Assembly (NCBI GenBank): GCA_025453715.1
Contig: JALOPT010000080.1
Span: 1 to 7,446 of the forward strand
Length of the DNA: 7,446 nucleotides
Source: Methanoregulaceae archaeon
GTDB lineage: Archaea; Halobacteriota; Methanomicrobia; Methanomicrobiales; Methanospirillaceae
Direction of reading: 5' to 3'
Part shown: positions 1 to 5,325 of the stretch, in pieces
Layout: each line of letters opens with the position of its first letter
Numbering within the stretch: the stretch's first letter is position 1
Program-made: the position numbers and the translations under genes
Notes under the pieces: generated by a model
What the model was told of the DNA's origin: nothing
What the model saw: the letters and a program-made list of their open reading frames with translations, nothing else
Database searches by the model: none

Positions 1-1
1 C

Positions 2-424
2 TTAAATGATGTGAACCTTAAGTTTTCCCCGCCGATTCGTTGGAAGGCAAAAAATGAAAATATCGTGACAAGCCAGATAGATCACGTTGTTGTCGGACCC
101 TCGGGACTATTTTTAATAGAGACCAAGAACTGGAAACCGGAAGATATCGAAAATAAAATTGAAGAGCTGAATTATCAAATCAGCCGTTCAGGTTTGGCAT
201 TATGGTATCATCTCAGTAAATATCGCTGGACTGATCAAGAACCCAAAATACGTAAGATACTTGTTTCGATTCAAGGGTACAAATCAAAACCGGAATTGGA
301 TAATTTCATTCATCCCTTAAGCCCGAATCAGCTATGTGGATATATCACAACAAGGGGTACATTTCTATCAGAGCATACGATAAACAATCTGGTTGCTACG
401 ATTCCTTGGAGTGAATCGAAATAA
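2..424 (+). CDS. NERD-domain protein, 5'-truncated by the window edge
   Basis: This is the C-terminal part of a nuclease-related (NERD) domain protein. The reading frame is open to the first base of the window. The residues before the GTG at 11 read L-N-D, and LNDV is typical of the start of the NERD core, so that GTG is an internal Val codon and not the start. The diagnostic stretch is QIDHVVVGPSGLFLIETKNW: the Asp of QID and the E-T-K triplet 13-15 residues later match the PD-(D/E)xK nuclease-fold core. The rest (KILVSIQGYKS, then a Leu-rich end finishing in TIPW) fits the later strands and helices of the domain. NERD domains occur alone or fused to helicases, kinases or zinc ribbons; any N-terminal partner lies outside the window. 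The substrate is unknown. The gene is visibly more AT-rich than the two large genes that follow. Family call is strong; function is not known. Confidence 0.85.
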   Translation, partial: LNDVNLKFSPPIRWKAKNENIVTSQIDHVVVGPSGLFLIETKNWKPEDIENKIEELNYQISRSGLALWYHLSKYRWTDQEPKIRKILVSIQGYKSKPELDNFIHPLSPNQLCGYITTRGTFLSEHTINNLVATIPWSESK

Positions 425-736
425 ATTCTGATAGAACTTTGGGAGTGATTCCCCCATGTCACGGATAACAAATGAAAGCTCCCGCTGAAACGCTTCCTTC
501 TTGTTTTGGTATCCCGCTCCCTCTCTTTTCATCGCTACGTAATTAGCGCATGGCAATACGATCGCCAGCAGACAGTCCGGGAATGCTGAGATAGATAGAG
601 GCCCGGGCCTGTTTACAACATGGGCCGGAGTGGAACGGGGCATTCGAAAATCACGCCTTGTTGACGGGGGCCGCTTCAGGGTCCGGATTGAATAAAACCA
701 ATACCGTAATAACGCCCGGCTACCAAAGTCCATGAT
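425..736. other. Intergenic region between NERD and CPBP genes
   Basis: These 312 bases contain no convincing gene. Just after the NERD stop there is a short hairpin (GGGA at 441-444 pairing with TCCC at 450-453), which could help end that transcript but has no T-tract after it. The middle holds repeat copy 1 (547-625). The last ~100 bases contain an AT-rich patch (ATTGAATAAAACC, about 688-700) that might serve as the CPBP promoter element, though it is a weak match. A long minus-strand frame crosses the region but is judged spurious. Confidence 0.5.
547..625 (+). repeat. Intergenic repeat, copy 1
   Basis: This 79 bp segment runs from CGCATGGCAA to CATGGGC and recurs with roughly 80% identity (counted by eye) at 1809-1882; its right half recurs again at about 4234-4276. 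Shared blocks include CAGTCCGGGAATGC, GATAGAGG and TGTTTACA followed by CATGGGC. Copy 1 contains a perfect 12-base palindrome, AGGCCCGGGCCT (599-610), and a GGC/GCC hairpin near its left end. The two ends show a loose inverted resemblance (CATG followed shortly by AAACA when each end is read inward), hinting at a small non-autonomous mobile element, but this is weak. No coding capacity is apparent. Confidence 0.7.
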
Positions 737-1600
737 ATGGCAGGACCGGCAGATGCACCCCGGCTGACCAACCCAAAACACGTTGTTGCAGCCTACCTCG
801 TGCTCGTTTTCGCACTTTCGTCGATCTTCTGGTACATCATCGCAGCAAAACCACAGTTTGCAATAGATACCGGCATACTCAGAAACTCGGTGTTTCTCCT
901 CATGTGGTGTCCCGCAGTTGCGGCTATTGTGACCCGTCTCGCCTTCCAGGGTAACCTTAAGGGATTTGGGTTTAAGATCGGCGAGCTCCGGTGGTGGCTC
1001 CTTGCGATCGTCATTCCCATTGCGGTCGGGCTCGTGATGTTCGGCACCGCGTGGGTTTCCGGCATTGCGCCGTTCCTGCCGGACAAGGCGACAGCCATGC
1101 TTGCGCTGCCGTTCCTGCAGGGGATCGTGATTGCGATTGGCTACAGTCTCATATCGGCAACGGGCGAGGAGCTCGGGTGGCGGGGGCTGCTCGTCCCCGA
1201 GCTTGGCCGGTTTACCACGTTTACCTGGATTGCGATCATCTCCGCATTCATCTGGTTTTGCTGGCACGTCCCGGTCATGCTCGCCGGGGGATATTCCGGG
1301 CCGGGTGGTCCCGGGTATTCGATGGTCATGTTCTTCCTCGCCATGATTGGCGGTTCCACCCTCTTTGCATGGATCCGGCTCCGTTCCGGGAGCATCTGGC
1401 CTGCAGTCCTCCTTCACGGCTTTGATAACTACTTTACCCAGGAATTTTATCCCGTTTTAACCGCAACAACCGAGGCCGGGGGGGCGATGCTCGGTGAGTT
1501 CGGCTGGTATGTGGTACTCATAAGCATCGTTCTCGGGCTTGTCTTCTGGTACCTCCGGTACATGCTCCCGAAGATGCCGAAACCTGAGGGTGGGCTGTAG
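737..1600 (+). CDS. CPBP-family intramembrane metalloprotease
   Basis: A 287-residue polytopic membrane protein of the CPBP family (CAAX protease/bacteriocin-processing, Rce1-like, formerly Abi). The family signatures are present in order: EELGWRG with Glu144, Glu145 and Arg149; FIWFCWHVP with His177; and LLHGFDN with His227 and Asn231. These are the expected metal-site and catalytic residues, so the enzyme looks intact. About seven or eight hydrophobic segments are visible (near 17-36, 50-68, 86-107, 123-141, 162-178, 195-212 and 256-276). A Gly/Pro-rich loop (GGYSGPGGPGY) follows the second motif. Members cleave near membranes in prenyl-protein processing, peptide maturation or immunity; the substrate here cannot be told. 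ATG 737 is the first plausible start and leaves a short soluble N-terminus before the first helix; no good Shine-Dalgarno precedes it. The gene stands alone on its strand, GC-rich, between repeat copies 1 and 2. Confidence 0.92.
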   Translation: MAGPADAPRLTNPKHVVAAYLVLVFALSSIFWYIIAAKPQFAIDTGILRNSVFLLMWCPAVAAIVTRLAFQGNLKGFGFKIGELRWWLLAIVIPIAVGLVMFGTAWVSGIAPFLPDKATAMLALPFLQGIVIAIGYSLISATGEELGWRGLLVPELGRFTTFTWIAIISAFIWFCWHVPVMLAGGYSGPGGPGYSMVMFFLAMIGGSTLFAWIRLRSGSIWPAVLLHGFDNYFTQEFYPVLTATTEAGGAMLGEFGWYVVLISIVLGLVFWYLRYMLPKMPKPEGGL

Positions 1601-1613
1601 GGTTGTAAGGGTA

Positions 1614-1629
1614 ATAATTTTGTTTAATT
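1614..1629 (+). terminator. T-rich tract after CPBP gene
   Basis: Thirteen bases after the CPBP stop codon the plus strand carries an interrupted T-rich run (AATTTTGTTTAATT), the usual form of intrinsic termination signal in archaea. It is the only such tract near this gene's end. The call rests on position and base composition alone. Confidence 0.35.
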
Positions 1630-1631
1630 AA

Positions 1632-1656
1632 GGAACCCGAAGGGGCTGGCTGTTCC
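1632..1656 (-). terminator. Possible hairpin terminator for the decarboxylase transcript
   Basis: GGAAC at 1632-1636 can pair with GTTCC at 1652-1656 around a 15-base loop. Read on the minus strand it is followed by an A/T-rich stretch (TTAATTAAACAAAATT). It lies about 310 bases beyond the decarboxylase stop, which is far for a terminator, so it may only be a fortuitous short stem. Confidence 0.2.
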
Positions 1657-1808
1657 GGGGGTCGTACCGCGGTCCCTTTGCTACAAAAATTGTTATTCAT
1701 TCCACTCACCATACCGGCAGTCCAGGTTAAGGTACAAAAACGATGCCAGGGGATCAATTCCTCTTCCTCCACCGCCAGCCATTCCACAATACCCGACTCC
1801 GGCAATAC

Positions 1809-1882
1809 CGCATGGCAAAACAATCACCAACACAGTCCGGGAATGCCGGATCGATAGAGGCCTGCCTGTTTACAGCATGGGC
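1809..1882 (+). repeat. Intergenic repeat, copy 2
   Basis: A 74 bp version of the repeat in the same orientation as copy 1. It shares the left end CGCATGGCAA, the central CAGTCCGGGAATGC, GATAGAGG, and the right end TGTTTACAGCATGGGC. It differs by small deletions, one of which shortens the GGCCCGGGCC palindrome of copy 1 to AGGCCT. It has its own inner hairpin, TCCGG/CCGGA around GAATG (1836-1850). Together with copy 1 it brackets the CPBP gene as direct repeats about 1.26 kb apart. Confidence 0.7.
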
Positions 1883-1964
1883 AATTTCATATTCCACGTC
1901 CTCCACCATGAAATGACAGCAAAATCCCCTGCCAGTGCAGTTTAGATTCTTGGTTTCCGCGACA

Positions 1965-3632
1965 TTAGCCCTGCCGTTTCACTCCCTTTGCCAGTCGCTC
2001 GCACATCCTGCGGAGCTGGGGAGTGATGTCGTCCGGGTCGAGGATGACCTCAATGATGGACAGGTCGTTCGATTCCTTAGCCGCCGTGAGCGCTCCTGCA
2101 AGTTCATCTTCCGTCGTAACCAGGTACCCCCTGCCCGCCCCGATGATATCCGGGATGCGGTGATACTGCCAGGGTGCTACATCATTGAATGAGCCGTCGA
2201 TCATGGGTCTCTCGGTCCCGAAACCACCATTATTCAGGACGATCACGATGGGGTCCATCCGGTACCGGGCTGCCGTCGATACCTCCATCCCCGTCATCTG
2301 GAATGCACCATCTCCCACGAGGACAAGGGGCCGGAGGCCGGGGCGTGCGGCCTTGACACCTATGGCGGCGGGGACCGAGAATCCCAGGGAGGAATAGTAG
2401 ATTGGGCAGAGGAACTGGTTCGGCCGGGGAATCGTAATTGCCATGGACCCCATCGCTGCGTCGCCGACATCAGCGATAACAACGTTCGATTCGTCTAAAA
2501 AGGAATCGATAGCAAGGAAAAGCCGCTCTGCCGTGATTTTTGCATGTGCCGGGGAATAGGGGATTTTTCGCTCTTTCTGGGCAGGGGGCACCCCGTGGAG
2601 ATCGTGGGGAAGGAATTGCTTTCCAGACAATTCCGGTAGTGCCCCGAGTCCGGCTCCGCCAAACGACCGGGTTCCGATCCTGCACGAGTCGCCGGACAGG
2701 ATAATCATCCCGTCCGGGTTCAGCGCTGCGGTATTTGCCCCCAGGTTTACATCGTTTAAAATAACCCCGAGGAGAAGGAGGCAGTCACTTGCCTCAACAT
2801 ATTCCCGTACCTGATCATCCCCGATGACCCCTGCATACACCCCGAGGTACAGGGGGCTGGTCTCATCGATCGCCGATTTGCCCAGCATCGTGGAGACAAC
2901 TGGGATACGGGCCTTCTCTGCAAGTGCCTGTACATAAGGTCCAAGCTGGTTCCGGGCGATCTCCTCACCGGCCCAGATCACCGGGCGGGATGCTCCGTTC
3001 ACCCGGGACACGACCTGGTCCAGGATCCCTGGTGAAATAGTTTCTCTGCTGCTCCCTGCTAATGGAACTGCACGGGTACCTGGTATGTTTCCGGGGACAG
3101 CGGTTACAATATCCCGGGGTAGTTCAATGTAGCCAGGCCCCTTCTCCTGGAGGACCCCTGCCAGAACACGGTCAATTTCCTCGTATGCATGTTCAGGATC
3201 GTGGAGCTCGGTGGAGGCCACGGTAATTCGTTCGAATATCCTGAACTGGTCACTGTATTCCCTGACCTTGTGGTGGAGAAGTGAAAATTTCTGTCGTTCC
3301 TGCAAGCCGGGGGCACCGGCAATGACCAGTACCGGGGATTTCTCTGCATAGGCCTCGGCCGTTGTATTCACGACCTTAAACCCTCCGACATTGTACGTAA
3401 CACACACTACCCCCAGGCCATTAATCCGTGCATAGGCATCTGCTGCAAACCCTGCACCCTGCTCATCGCAGGTATTGATCACCTGGAGCTGGCTCCTGGT
3501 CAGCATGGCATAGAAATTCAGGATATAATCACCAGGTACCCCGAAGACATGCCTGGCCCCGGCTTCGCAGAGTCTCTGGATCAGGTATTCGCCGATGCCC
3601 GGTCGGGAACCCATGGCCGTTTTCTCATCCAT
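1965..3632 (-). CDS. Thiamine-diphosphate 2-oxoacid decarboxylase (pyruvate/indolepyruvate decarboxylase family)
   Basis: A 555-residue cytoplasmic ThDP enzyme that should decarboxylate a 2-oxoacid non-oxidatively to an aldehyde. Numbered from the chosen ATG (3632), the full catalytic set of the pyruvate/indolepyruvate/phenylpyruvate decarboxylases is present: Asp35 (GVPGD), Glu57 (CDEQGAG, the cofactor-activating Glu), the His120-His121 pair (LLHHKV), the GDG-to-NN cofactor motif (440-442 to 467-468) and Glu474 (GTERPMIDG). The HH pair and this last Glu separate it from acetolactate synthase and similar enzymes. Domain order is PYR, central, PP; length matches the family (~550). The frame stays open to an ATG at 3821, but the extra 63 residues are Pro/Gly-rich, unlike any ThDP enzyme, and overlap a TATA-like box, so I reject them. 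ATGs at 3656 and 3614 are alternatives; the latter would give residue numbers nearly equal to those of bacterial indolepyruvate decarboxylase. No start has a strong Shine-Dalgarno. Substrate (pyruvate, indolepyruvate, phenylpyruvate or branched-chain) is not determined. Confidence 0.9.
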   Translation of the reverse strand: MDEKTAMGSRPGIGEYLIQRLCEAGARHVFGVPGDYILNFYAMLTRSQLQVINTCDEQGAGFAADAYARINGLGVVCVTYNVGGFKVVNTTAEAYAEKSPVLVIAGAPGLQERQKFSLLHHKVREYSDQFRIFERITVASTELHDPEHAYEEIDRVLAGVLQEKGPGYIELPRDIVTAVPGNIPGTRAVPLAGSSRETISPGILDQVVSRVNGASRPVIWAGEEIARNQLGPYVQALAEKARIPVVSTMLGKSAIDETSPLYLGVYAGVIGDDQVREYVEASDCLLLLGVILNDVNLGANTAALNPDGMIILSGDSCRIGTRSFGGAGLGALPELSGKQFLPHDLHGVPPAQKERKIPYSPAHAKITAERLFLAIDSFLDESNVVIADVGDAAMGSMAITIPRPNQFLCPIYYSSLGFSVPAAIGVKAARPGLRPLVLVGDGAFQMTGMEVSTAARYRMDPIVIVLNNGGFGTERPMIDGSFNDVAPWQYHRIPDIIGAGRGYLVTTEDELAGALTAAKESNDLSIIEVILDPDDITPQLRRMCERLAKGVKRQG

Positions 3633-3744
3633 GTGAAAAAGAGGAGATTGCGACATATAGGCTTTTAGATGGTATCTCCCGCCCCCACCCCGACCGATGC
3701 CCGTGAGATCGTGAGGCTTTCCGGAAGGGGGGATCGCATGAGGC

Positions 3745-3754
3745 CTATATACTA
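3745..3754 (-). promoter_or_regulatory. TATA-like box of the decarboxylase gene
   Basis: The minus strand reads AAAATACACTAGTATATAGG here, with TAGTATATAG as a plausible archaeal TATA box. Transcription would start about 25 bases downstream, near 3722, giving a leader of roughly 65-90 bases before the candidate ATGs at 3656 and 3632. A perfect 8-base palindrome TTCCGGAA (3719-3726) falls at the predicted start site and could be an operator. The leader also carries a G-rich run (GGGGTGGGGGCGGG, minus strand, about 3677-3691). Confidence 0.4.
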
Positions 3755-3894
3755 GTGTATTTTGTGGGGATTGGAAGGGTGTGGTAGGAGGGGGCAGGGA
3801 TAGTGGTGATTCCAAGGACATTGGAGGCGGAATAGAAAGAAATACAGATATTCAAATCCTGTTTGAATTTATCTGACCCTCCCCGTCCTAACAA

Positions 3895-3903
3895 TTTATT
3901 ATA
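3895..3903 (+). promoter_or_regulatory. TATA-like box of the small secreted-protein gene
   Basis: TTTATTATA sits in a GC-richer surrounding. The expected transcription start about 25 bases on (near 3925) falls after the ATG at 3908 and just before a GGGGGA stretch (3928-3933). This makes the 3908 ATG unlikely as the start of the downstream gene and favours translation beginning at 3940 or 3961. Confidence 0.4.
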
Positions 3904-3960
3904 CACCATGACTCAGGAATCGATAATGGGGGACTATCCCTGACAAAGGTCAAAAAATCA

Positions 3961-4182
3961 TTGAACCATTTTATTGCGATTCTTGCCGTCATTGCACTCG
4001 CCGGAATACTATTCGTCCCCGCCGTATCCGCAGGAAAAACCTTCAACTATGTACCTATCCAGAAGGCCATTAAGACCATACCTGTGGTGAATTATACCCC
4101 AACTCCTGCCATTTTTCCCTCAAAGACCATTCCATTCACATATTCACCTTCAAAGGAAACCGTTAGTCAGGTGTTGGGATAA
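3961..4182 (+). CDS. Small secreted protein with signal peptide, unknown function
   Basis: A 73-residue protein from TTG 3961. Residues 4-24 form a hydrophobic core (FIAILAVIALAGILFVPA) ending in VSAG, a good signal-peptidase site, leaving a mature chain of about 49 residues rich in Pro, Thr and Lys, with no Cys and no known domain. The start is uncertain. The frame is open upstream to 3892 and encodes L-T-K-V-K-K-S-L just before the hydrophobic core, which is the positively charged segment a signal peptide normally needs. That longer form would begin at CTG 3940, six bases after GGGGGA, giving 80 residues. TTG is given as the conservative start, with a weak GGTC eight bases before it. The protein may be a surface or regulatory peptide; no family recognised. 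It is transcribed away from the decarboxylase gene. Confidence 0.6.
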   Translation: MNHFIAILAVIALAGILFVPAVSAGKTFNYVPIQKAIKTIPVVNYTPTPAIFPSKTIPFTYSPSKETVSQVLG

Positions 4183-4189
4183 CTCACAA

Positions 4190-4212
4190 TACTATTTTTA
4201 TTGATAACTTTT
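4190..4212 (+). terminator. T-rich tract after the small secreted-protein gene
   Basis: Starting a few bases after the stop codon the plus strand has two T runs, ATACTATTTTTATTG and AACTTTT, consistent with archaeal T-tract termination. A compact hairpin at 4217-4238 follows directly and may add to it. Confidence 0.45.
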
Positions 4213-4216
4213 CGAA

Positions 4217-4276
4217 TAGCAATAGTCTATTAATGCTAGAATCGGTAGAGACCCGGGCCTGGTTTACAGCATGGGC
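4217..4276 (+). repeat. Intergenic repeat, diverged copy 3
   Basis: The right half, from TGCTAGAATCGG to CATGGGC (about 4234-4276), matches copies 1 and 2, including TAGAG, CCCGGGCCTG and TTTACAGCATGGGC. The left part keeps only AGCAATA, where copy 1 has GGCAATA, and lacks the CAGTCCGGG block, so this looks like an internally deleted version. The left part folds as an imperfect hairpin: TAGCA (4217-4221) with TGCTA (4234-4238), and inside it AATA with TATT. Orientation is the same as the other copies. It occupies the gap between two converging genes. Confidence 0.6.
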
Positions 4277-4317
4277 GAACGTGTTCCGGATATTCCGGAT
4301 TACAGAAAAAAGAGTAT

Positions 4318-5145
4318 TCAGGTCGAGATGAAGACTTTTTTCTTCACATCATCGACAGTCATTCCATTAAACATTCCAAGGCCATACATGATTTGAACGG
4401 CCTTGCTATCGAGTTTCGAGAGTGAAGTTGTGTCAGTCCCCTCCTCGAAGAAAATGCTGTCAGGATATTTCAATGAACTACCCTTGAAACCAAGTTCAAA
4501 GAGAAGACCTAATAACAAATAGTGCTGTCTTTCCGTCCCTTGCAGGTCTGAATTAATGTAAATTGTCTGGTCCTTGACCTTGACCTTCGTCACGCCGTTA
4601 TTTTTGAATTCTTTGTTAAGCCAGCCGGATGACTTTCCCGCCATATCGACTGCCTTTAAACCCTCGGGAGAGATGAATTTAATCTGGATCTCTCCGGTGA
4701 CACCTTCTTTTATATTTTCTGAAAGCTTTGCTGAAGCGGACAGGTCATTGAATTCAGTGATAAACTTCTCAATTACTTTAATATCAGCGGAATTCCCATT
4801 TGAAACCGAGATAGTCGTTGGATAGTCATTTTGTACGGTGGATGCCGGAAGACGTTCAAGGTATACATTACCCCCACCGAATGCCAGGTCCATAAAATGG
4901 TGATTTATATCCAGTGACGATATCCCCACGAACGTGGTTGGAATTGCGGTTGGATTGAGCGTATTCAGATTATTATTGGGTATAGGACTTGCTGTTGCAC
5001 TGGGTATTATTGTTGCAACCGTGGTTGGCTCAGCGACAGTGGGCGATGGTACTACAGGAACTTTTTCCTGTGAAGTCGTACATCCACTACAAAGAACCAG
5101 GAAAATTAAAACGGCTGCACAAATGGTTATTTGTATAAATTTCAT
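4318..5145 (-). CDS. Lipoprotein with Thr/Pro linker and DUF2927-like domain
   Basis: A 275-residue exported lipoprotein. The N-terminus MKFIQITICAAVLIFLVLCSGC is a signal peptide with lipobox, and Cys22 is the expected lipid anchor. A Pro/Thr/Ser-rich linker (about 25-72) follows, then a globular domain (about 78-275). The C-terminal pattern LLFELGFKG, D-S-I-F (229-232), T-S-L-S-K-L-D, an I-M-Y and N-G-M (260-262) resembles DUF2927, whose members have a helix with E-x-x-QALG, a DSIF-like stretch and a final YDPRL.GM. The helix sits where a zincin-like fold would carry HExxH, but no His is present, so no metalloprotease activity is predicted. ATG 5145 is preferred over an in-frame TTG at 5154 because M-K-F starts a normal signal peptide; a GGTG lies about 10 bases before the TTG. 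It lies 180 bp downstream of the PKD/transglutaminase-like gene. Lipoprotein call is strong, domain name moderate, function unknown. Confidence 0.8.
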   Translation of the reverse strand: MKFIQITICAAVLIFLVLCSGCTTSQEKVPVVPSPTVAEPTTVATIIPSATASPIPNNNLNTLNPTAIPTTFVGISSLDINHHFMDLAFGGGNVYLERLPASTVQNDYPTTISVSNGNSADIKVIEKFITEFNDLSASAKLSENIKEGVTGEIQIKFISPEGLKAVDMAGKSSGWLNKEFKNNGVTKVKVKDQTIYINSDLQGTERQHYLLLGLLFELGFKGSSLKYPDSIFFEEGTDTTSLSKLDSKAVQIMYGLGMFNGMTVDDVKKKVFIST

Positions 5146-5170
5146 GTAATTCAATTAATCAAAGCACCAC

Positions 5171-5180
5171 TTATAATTTG
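5171..5180 (-). promoter_or_regulatory. TATA-like box of the lipoprotein gene
   Basis: The minus strand reads CAAATTATAA, a fair archaeal TATA-type element. A start site about 25 bases on would fall near 5150, so the mRNA would be nearly leaderless at ATG 5145 or begin close to TTG 5154. Its position just after the palindromic T-tract supports separate transcription of this gene. Confidence 0.35.
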
Positions 5181-5231
5181 GTAACCTTACAGGCTCTCCC
5201 GAAAAGACCTGGTATCTTGAGAATGAGTAAT

Positions 5232-5258
5232 TAAAAAAAATTGTATCTGTTTTTTTTA
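5232..5258 (-). terminator. A8/T8 palindromic T-tract terminator
   Basis: The plus strand reads TAAAAAAAA, then nine bases (TTGTATCTG), then TTTTTTTTA. The arms are perfectly complementary over nine base pairs. On the minus strand this gives a T8 run about 85-95 bases beyond the stop of the PKD gene, the strongest terminator candidate in the window. Because it is symmetric, the same site offers a T8 run on the plus strand as well. Confidence 0.5.
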
Positions 5259-5325
5259 CGTTCCGGAGAAAAAATGCCCTGTTTATTATCTCCTATCTGC
5301 CGGTTCCCGGAAAAAATATGTTCTG

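Larger units (their letters stand above)
1601..1964. other. Convergent intergenic region between CPBP and decarboxylase genes
   Basis: These 364 bases between two converging genes hold a T-rich tract right after the CPBP stop, a GGAAC/GTTCC hairpin (1632-1656), repeat copy 2 (1809-1882), and a TTTCAT/ATGAAA inverted repeat (1885-1890 with 1908-1913). A minus-strand frame is open through 1601-1823, and a 29-codon ATG frame lies inside it, but neither has a recognisable protein signature and I do not call a gene. The sequence could be decayed mobile DNA around the repeat. Confidence 0.45.

Noticed and set aside
11..13. GTG as start codon of the NERD gene
   Set aside because: The frame is open to the window edge and the residues before it (L-N-D) fit the conserved NERD core, so the codon is internal.
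368..1417. Long minus-strand open frame (349 codons) across the CPBP gene and its upstream region
   Set aside because: It is antisense to a gene with clear family motifs, is extremely rich in Arg, Pro, Glu and Asp as expected of a shadow frame in GC-rich DNA, and shows no domain.
991..1425. Plus-strand frame of 144 codons inside the CPBP gene
   Set aside because: Its composition (Arg, Ala, His, Cys rich) is that of a shifted reading of the true gene, and the CPBP motifs are all in the other frame.
1518..1823. Minus-strand frame of 101 codons spanning the end of CPBP and repeat copy 2
   Set aside because: No recognisable domain or start signal, and it overlaps the CPBP coding end. Part could be remnant coding sequence, but nothing supports a gene.
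3633..3821. 63-residue N-terminal extension of the decarboxylase
   Set aside because: Low-complexity Pro/Gly-rich sequence, absent from the family, and it contains a TATA-like element.
3908..3943. 11-codon ATG mini-frame (MTQESIMGDYP) before the small secreted-protein gene
   Set aside because: It would begin before the predicted transcription start and has no coding signature; possibly relevant only as a displaced start.
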